Positions 1-7,957 of a DNA stretch of 64,000 bases are shown here, piece by piece. The stretch comes from Streptomyces sp. FIT100. GTDB lineage: Bacteria > Actinomycetota > Actinomycetes > Streptomycetales > Streptomycetaceae. A program made the translations under genes and the position numbers. The notes beneath the pieces were generated by a model that ran no database searches, had not been told where the DNA came from, and was given only the letters and a program-made list of their open reading frames with translations. The stretch covers positions 4,890,526-4,954,525 of the forward strand of contig NZ_CP075715.1 of the NCBI RefSeq assembly GCF_024584805.1, written 5' to 3'. Position 1 is the first letter of the stretch; each line of letters begins with the position of its first letter.

Positions 1-212
1 AAGCCCTGGACCAGGTGCTCCTTGGAGGCGAAGTAGTAGTACGCGTTGCCTACGGAGACGCCGGCCTCCTGGGCGATGGCCCGCATCGTCGTCTTGTCGT
101 AACCGCGTTCCTGGAAGAGCCGGAGCGCGGTTTCGAGGATGAGGGTGCGGGTCTGCTCGCTCTTGGCAGGCTTGGCGGACTGGTCCTGCTGCTCGTCCTT
201 GACGTCGTTCAC
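1..212 (-). CDS. TetR-family transcriptional regulator, N-terminal part (runs off the window)
   Basis: Only the first 70 codons are present; the rest lies to the left of base 1. After a Lys/Gln/Asp-rich N-tail the frame shows a classic TetR DNA-binding domain: ILETALRLFQERGYDKTTMR, then AIAQEAGVSVGNAYYYFASK, with the helix-turn-helix at about residues 42-62. The GTG at 212-210 is the first start after the preceding gene's stop, 11 bases away. It is the third gene of a minus-strand operon with the membrane protein and DCC protein. Two matching palindromes lie at the head of that operon, so autoregulation is likely (inference). The ligand is unknown because the C-terminal half is missing. Confidence 0.9.
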   Translation of the reverse strand, partial: MNDVKDEQQDQSAKPAKSEQTRTLILETALRLFQERGYDKTTMRAIAQEAGVSVGNAYYYFASKEHLVQG

Positions 213-223
213 GGTGACCGAGC

Positions 224-640
224 CTAACCGGGCGGGGCCGGCAGCTCGCACCGGCCGTCCGCGCAGGCGGCCGCGGCCGCCGGTCCCGTGGTCGCCTCCC
301 GGTACTTGGCGGCGGCGAGCACGGTCACCCGGGCGAAGGGCGCCCCCGCCGGAGTCGCCAGCCAGTGGGCCTTGGGCCGGTGCTCGGCCAGGGCCCAGAG
401 GCAGACGATCCAGGCGGCGGTGGACCGGTACACCTGGCCCCGGTCCCCGATCACGGTGATCTCCCGCAGGGTGCTCTCGTGATCGAGCTCCGGGAAGCGG
501 CGCCGCGCCTCCGCCGACGCCGCGGGCACGAGGTCGAGCGGGACGAGCCGGCGCTGCCGCAGCAGCCAGTCGCGCAGATGGACGCAGAGCGAGCAGTGTG
601 CGTCGTACAGCACGGTCAGCCGCTTCACCGGTACCCCCAT
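224..640 (-). CDS. DCC-family (DUF393) thiol-disulfide oxidoreductase-like protein
   Basis: 138 residues. The N-terminus carries the family motif: TVLYDAHCSLCVHLRDWL has the YDxxCxxC pattern that names the DCC family (residues about 10-20). A second cysteine-containing helix follows (AAWIVCLWALAEHRPKAHW) and a Cys-rich tail (ACADGRCELP). Family members are predicted thioredoxin-fold proteins of unknown substrate. The ATG is 7 bases from the stop of the upstream membrane protein gene and the TetR gene starts 11 bases after its stop, so the three are co-transcribed. Function beyond a redox role is not known. Confidence 0.8.
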   Translation of the reverse strand: MGVPVKRLTVLYDAHCSLCVHLRDWLLRQRRLVPLDLVPAASAEARRRFPELDHESTLREITVIGDRGQVYRSTAAWIVCLWALAEHRPKAHWLATPAGAPFARVTVLAAAKYREATTGPAAAAACADGRCELPAPPG

Positions 641-647
641 CGCCGGC

Positions 648-1082
648 TCACGCCCCCGCTGCGGGCGCCGCCCAGGGGCCCTTGTCGCCGGTCCCGGTCC
701 ATCCCTGCGGCGGGACGGGCGGCGTCTGCTCGCGCTCCATCACGCCGCGCCGGCGGATCTTGTTGAGGACGTAGACGTTGAGCAGGTGCATCACCCCGAG
801 CGCGAGCAGCACCACTCCGAGCTTGACGGACAGCGCTTCGAAGAGCCCGCGCGCGTCGGTGACGGCCTCGTCCTGGCCGAGGTAGAGCGCGACGAAGCCG
901 AGGTTGACGAGGTAGAAGCCCACCACCAGCAGGTGGTTGACGGCATCGGCGAGCTTCTCGTTCCCGTGCAGCACGTCGGCGAGGAAGATCCGTCCGTTCC
1001 GGCTGAGCGTGCGGGCCACCCAGATGGTGAGCGCGACGCTGATCAGCAGATAGATGGCATACGCGATGACAGTGAGGTCCAT
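648..1082 (-). CDS. Small integral membrane protein, first gene of TetR-controlled operon
   Basis: 144 residues with about three hydrophobic segments: TVIAYAIYLLISVALTIWVA near residues 4-23, LLVVGFYLVNLGFVALYL near 50-68, and LGVVLLALGVMHLLNVYVL near 85-104. A charged RRRG stretch and a Pro/Gly tail follow. I chose ATG 1082 because GGGAGGGTGGGG sits directly before it; an in-frame ATG at 1109 lies inside the operator palindrome and lacks a ribosome site. I do not recognise a named family. It heads the operon membrane protein - DCC protein - TetR. Confidence 0.75.
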   Translation of the reverse strand: MDLTVIAYAIYLLISVALTIWVARTLSRNGRIFLADVLHGNEKLADAVNHLLVVGFYLVNLGFVALYLGQDEAVTDARGLFEALSVKLGVVLLALGVMHLLNVYVLNKIRRRGVMEREQTPPVPPQGWTGTGDKGPWAAPAAGA

Positions 1083-1095
1083 TCCCCACCCTCCC

Positions 1096-1154
1096 TTGAA
1101 CGCGTTCAAAAGGTCTTGTCATGGACTGTAGACCTCTTCTTGAACATGTTCAAG
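1096..1154 (-). promoter_or_regulatory. Promoter with two TetR-type palindromic operators
   Basis: Two palindromes of the same design, TTGAACGCGTTCAA (1096-1109) and CTTGAACATGTTCAAG (1139-1154), lie with centres 44 bp apart. Read on the minus strand, the upstream one contains a -35 TTGAAC (1153-1148). A 17-base spacer leads to a -10 TACAGT (1130-1125). The second palindrome covers the 5' leader just before the ribosome site. This is the arrangement expected for a repressed operon. The TetR at 212-1 is the natural candidate ligand-responsive repressor (inference). Confidence 0.75.
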
Positions 1155-1192
1155 TGGGTTCGGGTGAGGGGAGGCGCCGCGGGAACGACGAA

Positions 1193-1224
1193 GGCCCCAC
1201 CCGTCGGAAGCGACGGGTGGGGCC
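1193..1224 (-). terminator. Strong hairpin terminator
   Basis: A perfect 14-bp stem with loop GAAG, arms 1193-1206 and 1211-1224 (GGCCCCACCCGTCG and its complement). It lies just past the stop of the minus-strand gene ending at 1239 and between it and the upstream end of the next operon's promoter. Confidence 0.8.
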
Positions 1225-1238
1225 TCGGCCCGTACTGC

Positions 1239-1742
1239 CTACATGCTCAGCGAGCGGGCGTAGTTGATCTGACCCATGACCCAGTGCAGTGTCTCCGGGC
1301 CGGTCGCCGGGATCATCGTCGTGTGGTGGCGGCCGCCGCTGGTGACGCTGATCTGGATGAAGCCGGTCGTCCGCTTCTCCTTCATCAGCAGGAAGAAGAG
1401 TCCCACCAGGCACAGCAACGAGAAGACCACCGCCAGGACGACGGCATGCGTGGGGATGCGCTCCTCCGTGCGGGACATGTCGACGGCGTTCCAGACCGCG
1501 CCCTTGAGCGGCAGCGTCCCGTTGGGAGTCACGATCGCGTCCTGGAGGACGGTGATGTCCCCGATCGCCAGCAGCGGCACACCCGGGCCGGCGCCCATCG
1601 GCGCGAGCGGGGCAGACGGGGCGATCGGGGCAGGCGGGGGCTGGGGGTAGCCGTAGCCGAAGGCGCCGTCGTAGGGGTGGGGCGGCTGCGCCGGGCCCCA
1701 CTGGTAGTCGCCGCCGTCCGGGTAGGGGGTCGGCTGGTTCAT
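1239..1742 (-). CDS. Single-pass membrane protein with Pro/Tyr-rich N-terminus
   Basis: 167 residues from ATG 1742, preceded by ACGGGGACCAG; a further in-frame ATG upstream at 1766 lacks a ribosome site. The first 60 residues are rich in Pro, Tyr and Gly (YGYPQPPPAPIAPSAPLAP). Then comes a soluble segment, one strong membrane helix (AVVLAVVFSLLCLVGLFFLL, about residues 100-120), then KEKRTTGF and a short C-terminal domain. It is a conserved Streptomyces type without assigned function. Terminators flank it on both sides, so it is probably monocistronic. Confidence 0.75.
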   Translation of the reverse strand: MNQPTPYPDGGDYQWGPAQPPHPYDGAFGYGYPQPPPAPIAPSAPLAPMGAGPGVPLLAIGDITVLQDAIVTPNGTLPLKGAVWNAVDMSRTEERIPTHAVVLAVVFSLLCLVGLFFLLMKEKRTTGFIQISVTSGGRHHTTMIPATGPETLHWVMGQINYARSLSM

Positions 1743-1767
1743 CTGGTCCCCGTTCTCACATGCCAAA

Positions 1768-1804
1768 GGCCCGTTTCCGTACGGTGAGCGTACAGAAACG
1801 GGCC
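1768..1804 (-). terminator. Terminator of the sdhCDAB operon
   Basis: 16-base arms (1768-1783 and 1789-1804) pair with one mismatch around a 5-base loop. The hairpin begins 25 bases beyond the sdhB stop, on the strand of the operon. Confidence 0.8.
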
Positions 1805-1829
1805 CGTGGCGCAGAGTGAAAACCTTCGC

Positions 1830-2594
1830 TCAGAAGCGGCGGGTGATCAGCGCGCGCTTGACCTCCTGGATCGCCTTCGTGACCTCGATGCCACGCGGGC
1901 AGGCGTCCGTGCAGTTGAAGGTCGTGCGGCAACGCCACACGCCGTCCTTGTCGTTGAGGATCTCCAGGCGCTGCTCGCCCGCCTCGTCACGCGAGTCGAA
2001 GATGAAGCGGTGCGCGTTGACGATCGCGGCCGGGCCGAAGTACTGGCCGTCGTTCCAGAACACGGGGCAGGACGACGTGCACGCGGCGCACAGGATGCAC
2101 TTGGTGGTGTCGTCGAAGCGCTCGCGGTCCTCCGCGGACTGGAGCCGCTCACGCGTCGGCTCGTTGCCCGTCGTCACCAGGAACGGCATGACGTCCCGGT
2201 ACGCCTGGAAGAACGGCTCCATGTCCACGACGAGGTCCTTGAGGACCGTCAGGCCCTTGATGGCCTCGACCGTGATCGGCTTCTCCGGGTTGATGTCCTT
2301 GATCAGCGTCTTGCAGGCGAGCCTGTTCTTGCCGTTGATCCGCATCGCGTCGGAGCCGCAGATGCCGTGCGCGCAGGAGCGCCGGAAGGTCAGCGAGCCG
2401 TCGACATCCCACTTGATCTTGTGGAGACCGTCGAGCACGCGCTCCTTCGGGTCGATCTCGATCTGGAAGTCCTGCCACTCCGCCTCGGCCGAGACCTCGG
2501 GGTTGAAGCGGCGGATCCGGAAGGTGACCGTAATGTACGGGGACGCGGGCTCCGCAGGGACCGCGTCGCTCTTCTCCAGTACGGGGGTAGCCAT
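1830..2594 (-). CDS. sdhB: Succinate dehydrogenase iron-sulfur subunit
   Basis: 254 residues. It carries electrons from FAD to quinone in complex II. Three iron-sulfur ligand sets are visible: the plant-type [2Fe-2S] set CAHGICGSDAMRINGKNRLAC in residues about 75-95 (first Cys of that set is replaced or lies upstream), then CILCAACTSSCPVFW, then CRTTFNCTDACPRG for the [4Fe-4S] and [3Fe-4S] clusters. Its ATG overlaps the sdhA stop by one base (TGATG), so the two are translationally coupled. Last gene of sdhC-sdhD-sdhA-sdhB. Confidence 0.97.
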   Translation of the reverse strand: MATPVLEKSDAVPAEPASPYITVTFRIRRFNPEVSAEAEWQDFQIEIDPKERVLDGLHKIKWDVDGSLTFRRSCAHGICGSDAMRINGKNRLACKTLIKDINPEKPITVEAIKGLTVLKDLVVDMEPFFQAYRDVMPFLVTTGNEPTRERLQSAEDRERFDDTTKCILCAACTSSCPVFWNDGQYFGPAAIVNAHRFIFDSRDEAGEQRLEILNDKDGVWRCRTTFNCTDACPRGIEVTKAIQEVKRALITRRF

Positions 2595-4348
2595 CAGTAC
2601 TTACGCTCCATCGGCTGGTAGCGGGTCTGGACGACGGGCTTGTAGTCGAGACGCACGGTCTCGGTGCCGTCGGCGCCGACCTCGCGGTACGCCATGGTGT
2701 GGCGCATGAAGTTGACGTCGTCGCGGTTCGGGAAGTCCTCGCGGTAGTGACCGCCGCGGGACTCCTTGCGGGCCAGCGCCGATACGGCCATGACTTCGGC
2801 CAGGTCGAGCAGGTTGCCCAGCTCGATGGCCTCCAGCAGATCCGTGTTGAACCGCTTGCCCTTGTCCTGGACGGACACGTTCTTGTAGCGCTCGCGCAGT
2901 TCGGCGATCTTCTCGACGGCCGTCTTGATGGTCTGCTCCGTGCGGAACACCATCACGTTCGCGTCCATCGTCTCCTGGAGCTCACGGCGCAGCTCGGCGA
3001 CCCGCTCGCGGCCCGTGGAGCCGCGCAGCCGCTCGACCTGCTGCTCCACCAGGGAGGCCGGGTTCTCCGGCAGGTCGACGTAGTCGGCCTTGGCCGAGTA
3101 CTCCGCGGCGGCGATGCCGGCGCGGCGCCCGAACACGTTGATGTCGAGCAGCGAGTTGGTGCCGAGGCGGTTGGCGCCGTGCACGGACACGCAGGCGACC
3201 TCGCCGGCGGCGTACAGACCCGGGACGACGGTGGTGTTGTCGCTGAGGACCTCACCCTCGACATTGGTCGGGATGCCGCCCATCGCGTAGTGCGCGGTCG
3301 GCTGGATCGGGATCGGGTCCGTGTAGGGCTCGATGCCGAGGTACGTCCGCGCGAACTCGGTGATGTCCGGGAGCTTGGCGTCGAGCTGCTCCGGCGGCAG
3401 GTGGGTGAGGTCCAGGAAGACGTGGTCGCCCTCCGGACCGCAGCCGCGGCCCTCGCGGATCTCCGTGTAGATGGAGCGCGAGACGACGTCACGCGAGGCG
3501 AGGTCCTTCATGACGGGCGCGTACTTCTCCATGAAGCGCTCGCCGTCCTTGTTGCGGAGGATGCCGCCCTCGCCGCGGGCGCCCTCCGTCAGGAGGATGC
3601 CCATGCGCCAGATGCCCGTGGGGTGGAACTGGAAGAACTCCATGTCCTCCAGGGGCAGCCCGCGCCGGTAGCAGGCGGCCTGGCCGTCACCGGTCAGGGT
3701 GTGCGCGTTCGACGTCACCTTGAAGAACTTGCCGGTGCCGCCGGAGGCGTAGATGACGGCCTTCGCCTGGAAGACGTGGATCTCGCCGGTGGCCAGCTCG
3801 TAGGCGACCACACCGGCCGACTTCTTGACGCCGTCGACCTCGGTGATGAGCTGGTCGAGGACGTAGAACTCGTTGAAGAACTCCACGCCCTCCTTGACGC
3901 AGTTCTGGTACAGCGTCTGGAGGATCATGTGGCCGGTGCGGTCCGCGGCGTAGCAGGACCGGCGGACCGGGGCCTCGCCGTGGTTGCGGGAGTGGCCGCC
4001 GAAGCGGCGCTGGTCGATGGTGCCGTCCGGCGTCCGGTTGAACGGCAGGCCCATCTTCTCCAGGTCGAGGACGGCGTCGATGGCCTCCTTCGCCAGGATC
4101 TCCGCGGCGTCCTGGTCGACCAGGTAGTCACCGCCCTTGACCGTGTCGAAGGTGTGCCACTCCCAGTTGTCCTCCTCCACGTTGGCCAGCGCGGCGGCCA
4201 TACCGCCCTGCGCGGCGCCCGTGTGGGAGCGGGTGGGGTAGAGCTTGGTCAGCACGGCGGTGCGGCTGCGCTTCGTCGCCTCGATGGCGGCGCGCATACC
4301 GGCGCCGCCCGCGCCGACGATGACGGTGTCGTACTTGTGAATCTTCAT
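2594..4348 (-). CDS. sdhA: Succinate dehydrogenase flavoprotein subunit
   Basis: 584 residues, the normal length. It oxidises succinate to fumarate at the inner face of the membrane. The N-terminal dinucleotide fold is VIVGAGGAGMRAAIEA. SHTGAAQGGMAAAL holds the histidine that binds FAD covalently. FHPTGIWRMGILLTEGARGEGG and SVHGANRLGTNSLLDI are the active-site and FAD-binding blocks, and the C-terminus has the HTMAYRE motif. ATG 4348 is 22 bases after the sdhD stop. Nothing unusual. Confidence 0.98.
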   Translation of the reverse strand: MKIHKYDTVIVGAGGAGMRAAIEATKRSRTAVLTKLYPTRSHTGAAQGGMAAALANVEEDNWEWHTFDTVKGGDYLVDQDAAEILAKEAIDAVLDLEKMGLPFNRTPDGTIDQRRFGGHSRNHGEAPVRRSCYAADRTGHMILQTLYQNCVKEGVEFFNEFYVLDQLITEVDGVKKSAGVVAYELATGEIHVFQAKAVIYASGGTGKFFKVTSNAHTLTGDGQAACYRRGLPLEDMEFFQFHPTGIWRMGILLTEGARGEGGILRNKDGERFMEKYAPVMKDLASRDVVSRSIYTEIREGRGCGPEGDHVFLDLTHLPPEQLDAKLPDITEFARTYLGIEPYTDPIPIQPTAHYAMGGIPTNVEGEVLSDNTTVVPGLYAAGEVACVSVHGANRLGTNSLLDINVFGRRAGIAAAEYSAKADYVDLPENPASLVEQQVERLRGSTGRERVAELRRELQETMDANVMVFRTEQTIKTAVEKIAELRERYKNVSVQDKGKRFNTDLLEAIELGNLLDLAEVMAVSALARKESRGGHYREDFPNRDDVNFMRHTMAYREVGADGTETVRLDYKPVVQTRYQPMERKY

Positions 4349-4370
4349 GAGTGGAACCTCAGCCCCGTGC

Positions 4371-4847
4371 CTAGCGGATGTTCGGGTCGAAGGTGAAGAT
4401 CACCAGCGTGCCCAGAAGGATGGTGAACACCGTGGCGGTGTACAGCAGGCCCTTGAGCCATAGGCGCGTGTTCGGCCGCTCCGCGTAGTCGTTGATGACG
4501 GTACGGAGGCCGTTGGCGCCGTGCAGCATCGCCAGCCACAGCATCAGCAGGTCCCAGACCTGCCAGAACGGGGACGCCCAGCGGCCCGCCACGAAGGCGA
4601 AGCCGATCTTGGAGACGCCGCCGTCCAGCACGAGCTGGATGAGCAGGTGGCCGATGACGAGGACGACGAGGACGACACCGGACAGGCGCATGAAGAGCCA
4701 CGCGGCCATCTCGAAGTTGCCGCGGGTCGACTTCGGGGTCCTCGTGGTGCGCTTGCGCGGCGCCTCGATGACCGGGGCGGGGTTGTCGGCGTCGTAGAGG
4801 CCGACGCCCTCGACGGCGCCGATCGCGGAAGAGGTCTCAGCAGACAT
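4371..4847 (-). CDS. sdhD: Succinate dehydrogenase membrane anchor subunit
   Basis: 158 residues. The first ~48 residues are a polar extension (PAPVIEAPRKRTTRTPKS). Three membrane helices follow (LFMRLSGVVLVVLVIGHLLI, then VWDLLMLWLAMLHGANGLR, then LLYTATVFTILLGTLVIFTF). The LHGANGLR segment is the haem/quinone-side motif shared with SdhC-type anchors. It starts 8 bases after sdhC stops and anchors SdhAB to the membrane. Confidence 0.93.
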   Translation of the reverse strand: MSAETSSAIGAVEGVGLYDADNPAPVIEAPRKRTTRTPKSTRGNFEMAAWLFMRLSGVVLVVLVIGHLLIQLVLDGGVSKIGFAFVAGRWASPFWQVWDLLMLWLAMLHGANGLRTVINDYAERPNTRLWLKGLLYTATVFTILLGTLVIFTFDPNIR

Positions 4848-4855
4848 GTCTGGCG

Positions 4856-5236
4856 TCAGCTCCCGAACAGTTCACGTGCGGCGTGGCCGAGGACCGGGTA
4901 GATCGCGCCCACCATCAGCACGAGCCAGATGCCCATGACGGTCCAGAGCATCTGCTTCTGGTAGCGCGGGCCCTTGGACCAGAAGTCCACGGCGATGACC
5001 CGGAGGCCGTTGAGCGCGTGGAAGAGGATGGCGGCGACGAGGCCGTACTCCAGCAGCGCGACGATCGGATTCTTGTACGTCGCCACAACCTCGTCGTACG
5101 CCTCGGGGGAGACGCGGACGAGAGCGGTGTCCAGCACGTGTACGAACAGGAAGAAGAAGATGAGGACGCCGGTGACTCGATGAGCCACCCAGGACCACAT
5201 ACCTTCCCGGCCGCGGTACAGCGTTCCAGCCGGCAC
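4856..5236 (-). CDS. sdhC: Succinate dehydrogenase cytochrome b556 subunit
   Basis: 126 residues, first gene of the operon. The family signature RGREGMWSWVAHRVTGV lies at the N-terminus (residues about 8-24). Three transmembrane helices follow, the second containing LFHALNGLRVI with the histidine expected to ligate haem b. The operon promoter must lie in 5237-5381; a plausible minus-strand -10 (TACGAT, 5348-5343) is present but I cannot see a convincing -35. Confidence 0.95.
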   Translation of the reverse strand: MPAGTLYRGREGMWSWVAHRVTGVLIFFFLFVHVLDTALVRVSPEAYDEVVATYKNPIVALLEYGLVAAILFHALNGLRVIAVDFWSKGPRYQKQMLWTVMGIWLVLMVGAIYPVLGHAARELFGS

Positions 5237-5381
5237 GGAAAAACCCTCCGGGAGCGGGGATTGGAGCCGGCCGCCAGCGTTCTACCAAAGGTGACAGCTC
5301 TGTCGGTCTGGCCCGGCCGGGTACGGTCCACCGGCCCCGGCCATCGTAGCGACGAGTTGTCGGTTCCCTCGCGCGGGGTCG

Positions 5382-6029
5382 TTATGTGTGATCAAACAGG
5401 CACGGACGGGCTATCGGAGCCGGTTCCGGCTCTTCCGGGCGGTCGGCGACCAGGTGCGCCAGCCGGGCGCGGGCCAGTCTGCGCAGCTCGTCCGCGGCGA
5501 CCACCCGCTCCTCGTCCGGATCGTTGCCGAGTCGTGAGCGGATCGCGGCCAGCACCTGATCGGGCTGCTCGTCCGGGTGGAAGCCGTCCAGGCTGATGAC
5601 GAAGGCGTGGCCGAAGCGGCTCTCGTAGGCGCTGAGGGCGGCGCGCAGCGCGGTGTGCGCGGCGGCGGGGGCGCCGGGGTGCAGGGCGGGGGAGCACTCG
5701 TCGCGCAGGGCCTCGTCGAGGTCGGCGGTGCCCAGGTCGTAGCCGGCCTCGTCGGCGGCGGCGAGGAGGGCGTCCAGATCCGGGTAGGGGCGGTGGGCCA
5801 CGATCCGCCGGCCCCAGCGGCGGCTTCCGCAGCAGGCGAGGAGCGCCGCTTCGGCCGCACCCGACGGGGCGGTGTTGAAGCGGTCCAGTCCGGGCAGGAG
5901 CGGCGCGGGACGGGAGGGCCCGGCCGGCGCCGGGATCCGCAGGACGCCGGTGCGGCCGGTGTGCGATTCGCTGGACAGCGTGGGCTCCTCGGCGGACAGC
6001 GTGGGTCCCTCGGCGCCTGGGACGGGCAT
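5382..6029 (-). CDS. uraD: 2-oxo-4-hydroxy-4-carboxy-5-ureidoimidazoline (OHCU) decarboxylase
   Basis: 215 residues. It catalyses the last step of urate to S-allantoin conversion. Family motifs are visible: LLACCGSRRWGRRIV (residues about 63-77), then YESRFGHAFVISLDG, and RLGNDPDEE near the C-terminus. The N-terminal 45 residues are a variable extension with a short internal repeat (GPTLSAEEPTLSSE). It is alone here: no uricase or allantoinase neighbours are in the window. The gene name is by family; the enzyme assignment is confident. Confidence 0.85.
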   Translation of the reverse strand: MPVPGAEGPTLSAEEPTLSSESHTGRTGVLRIPAPAGPSRPAPLLPGLDRFNTAPSGAAEAALLACCGSRRWGRRIVAHRPYPDLDALLAAADEAGYDLGTADLDEALRDECSPALHPGAPAAAHTALRAALSAYESRFGHAFVISLDGFHPDEQPDQVLAAIRSRLGNDPDEERVVAADELRRLARARLAHLVADRPEEPEPAPIARPCLFDHT

Positions 6030-6114
6030 TCGGGACGGCTGGGGAAGGAGAGGGGAGTGGGCTTCACGCTATCGACACGCGCGGGGAGCTGTCCGACGGA
6101 TGCGCGAATTTCAC

Positions 6115-6133
6115 CCGGAAGGGATCCTTCCGG
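6115..6133. promoter_or_regulatory. 19-bp palindrome between divergent uraD and hexosaminidase genes
   Basis: CCGGAAGGGATCCTTCCGG has perfect 8-bp arms around GAT. It lies 83 bases before the hexosaminidase start and 86 before uraD. It could be an operator or a small hairpin; it does not resemble the DasR site expected for chitin or GlcNAc genes. Confidence 0.35.
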
Positions 6134-6215
6134 TGCGGATGATAGACGATCCCGACCGACATCGCCCGGTTCATCTGGATTGGAGATACTTCATCGGGAA
6201 GAGGAGGCTGAAGGG

Positions 6216-7868
6216 ATGATCTGGCAGTCCACGCGCGCACGGGCCGGTCGCGCCCGGCTCACCGCCCCGGCGGCCGCCGCCGCCCTCGCCGCGCTGACCG
6301 CGGTGGTGTCCTGCTCCTCCGGCGCCGGGGGCGGCGCGGACGGCGGTTCACCGGGGGGCGTACGAGGTCAGGCGCAGCCCCCCGCGGCCGTCACCCCCTC
6401 GCCCACACCGTCCCCCACGAAGACCTATCCGCTCTCCACGGCGCCCCGCACCATCCCCTCCGTGCGCACCCACGAAGCGGCGCGCGGCCCCGGCTGGCGG
6501 CCCGGCCCCGGCAGCGCCGTCGTCGTCGCCAAGGGCAGCGAGGTGCTCGCCGACGAGGCACGGCTGCTCTCGCAGGAGCTGAAGACCGGCGTCCGCAACG
6601 GCGGCCCGGTCCGCGCCGGGGACGTCGAGCTGGCCCTCGGCTCCGCCGCACCGGACCCGGCATCGGCGGCCCCGGAGTCGTACACCCTCACCACCCGCGA
6701 CAACCGGGTCCGGATCACCGGGCCCGACGAGGCCGGCGTCTTCTACGGCACCCGCACCCTGAAGCAGGCCGTCCGCTCGGGCGGCGCCATGCCCGAGGGC
6801 GTCGTCCGCGACCGGCCCGACCGGCCCCAGCGCGGCCTCAACGTCGACATCGCGCGCAAGCACTACACGGCGGGCTGGATCGAGGCCCGGCTGCGCGAGA
6901 TGGCCGACCTCAAGCTCAACCAGCTCGGCCTGCACTTCTCCGACGACCAGGGCTTCCGCATCGCCTCCGACTCGCACCCCGAGGTCGTCTCCGCGCAGCA
7001 CCTCTCCAAGGAGGAGGTGCGCCGGATCATCGCCCTCGCGCAGAGCCTGCACATCACGGTCGTGCCCGAGATCGACTCGCCGGGGCACCTGGGCGCGGTC
7101 ATGAAGGCCCATCCGCAGCTCCAGCTCCGCAACATCAACGGCGTGCCGCGCCAGGGCGCCGTCGACATCTCGAACCCCGAGTCGGCGCGGATCGTGGACG
7201 ATCTGCTGCGCGAGTACTCCGGGCTCTTCCCCGGCCGCTGGTTCCACATCGGCGCCGACGAGTACCAGGCGCTGACCGTGCGCGACCCCGAGAGCTCGTA
7301 CCCGCAGCTCGCCCGCGCGGCGCAGCAGCGGTTCGGCCCGGGGGCCCGCGTCCAGGACCTGGCGACCGGCTGGCTGAACGACCGGGCGGCGGTGGTGCGG
7401 GGGCAGCAGAAGCAGCCCAAGGCGTGGAACGACGGGTTCTTCCGCGGCGGCGTCGTCTCCGGCGACAAGAATGTCGAGGTCGAGTACTGGACCGGTAAGG
7501 AGCTCGGGTCGCGCGAGCCGCAGGAATACCTGGCCGAGGGCCGCAAGGTCGTCAACCTCAACGACGAGTACCTCTACTACGTGCTCGGCGAGCCGAACGA
7601 GTTCACGTACCCCACCGGCCGCCGCATCTACGAGCAGTGGACACCGCTGGTGCTGCGCGGCACGACCGCCGTCCCCGCGCGCTACTCCTCGCAGATCCTC
7701 GGCGGCCGGCTCGCGATCTGGAGCGACCTCGCCGGGGCGCAGACCCAGGAGCAGGTGGCGGCGGGCGTCCGGATGCCACTGCGCGCGGTGGCGCAGAAGC
7801 TGTGGACGCCGGGTCAGCCGCCGCTCGACTGGGCGGGGTTCACGGCGCTGTCGGACCGGCTGGGCTGA
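6216..7868 (+). CDS. Secreted/lipoprotein GH20 beta-N-acetylhexosaminidase
   Basis: 550 residues from ATG 6216, preceded by GAAGAGGAGGCTGAAGGG. The N-terminus is a signal peptide ending in TAVVSC, a plausible lipobox (Cys about residue 32), then a Pro/Thr-rich linker. An N-terminal GH20b domain precedes the (beta/alpha)8 catalytic domain, seen from RPQRGLNVDIARKHY onward. The catalytic Asp-Glu pair is in WFHIGADEYQ (about D348, E349). It should release GlcNAc from chitin or peptidoglycan fragments outside the cell. Monocistronic. Confidence 0.92.
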   Translation: MIWQSTRARAGRARLTAPAAAAALAALTAVVSCSSGAGGGADGGSPGGVRGQAQPPAAVTPSPTPSPTKTYPLSTAPRTIPSVRTHEAARGPGWRPGPGSAVVVAKGSEVLADEARLLSQELKTGVRNGGPVRAGDVELALGSAAPDPASAAPESYTLTTRDNRVRITGPDEAGVFYGTRTLKQAVRSGGAMPEGVVRDRPDRPQRGLNVDIARKHYTAGWIEARLREMADLKLNQLGLHFSDDQGFRIASDSHPEVVSAQHLSKEEVRRIIALAQSLHITVVPEIDSPGHLGAVMKAHPQLQLRNINGVPRQGAVDISNPESARIVDDLLREYSGLFPGRWFHIGADEYQALTVRDPESSYPQLARAAQQRFGPGARVQDLATGWLNDRAAVVRGQQKQPKAWNDGFFRGGVVSGDKNVEVEYWTGKELGSREPQEYLAEGRKVVNLNDEYLYYVLGEPNEFTYPTGRRIYEQWTPLVLRGTTAVPARYSSQILGGRLAIWSDLAGAQTQEQVAAGVRMPLRAVAQKLWTPGQPPLDWAGFTALSDRLG

Positions 7869-7907
7869 GGTCCGGGGCCGCGGCCGGGCCGAGCTGGGCT
7901 GAGGTCA

Positions 7908-7932
7908 GGCACGGCTGCCGGGTGGCCGTGCC
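7908..7932. terminator. Hairpin between convergent hexosaminidase and vapC genes
   Basis: GGCACGGC (7908-7915) pairs with GCCGTGCC (7925-7932) across a 9-base loop, between two genes whose 3' ends face each other. It could serve both strands. Confidence 0.5.
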
Positions 7933-7957
7933 GGCCCGGCGGTCGGCTACCGGCCGC

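Noticed and set aside
1193..1224. Third operator of the TetR operon
   Set aside because: Its perfect long stem and 4-base loop after a stop codon fit a terminator; the sequence is unrelated to the TTGAAC palindromes.
2699..4396. Long plus-strand open frame opposite sdhA
   Set aside because: It mirrors the strongly supported sdhA; its product is low-complexity Val/Leu/Gly/Asp-rich sequence, the usual shadow of GC-rich codon bias.
6030..6215. DasR operator before the hexosaminidase
   Set aside because: No TGGTCTAGACCA-type 16-mer is present in the region.
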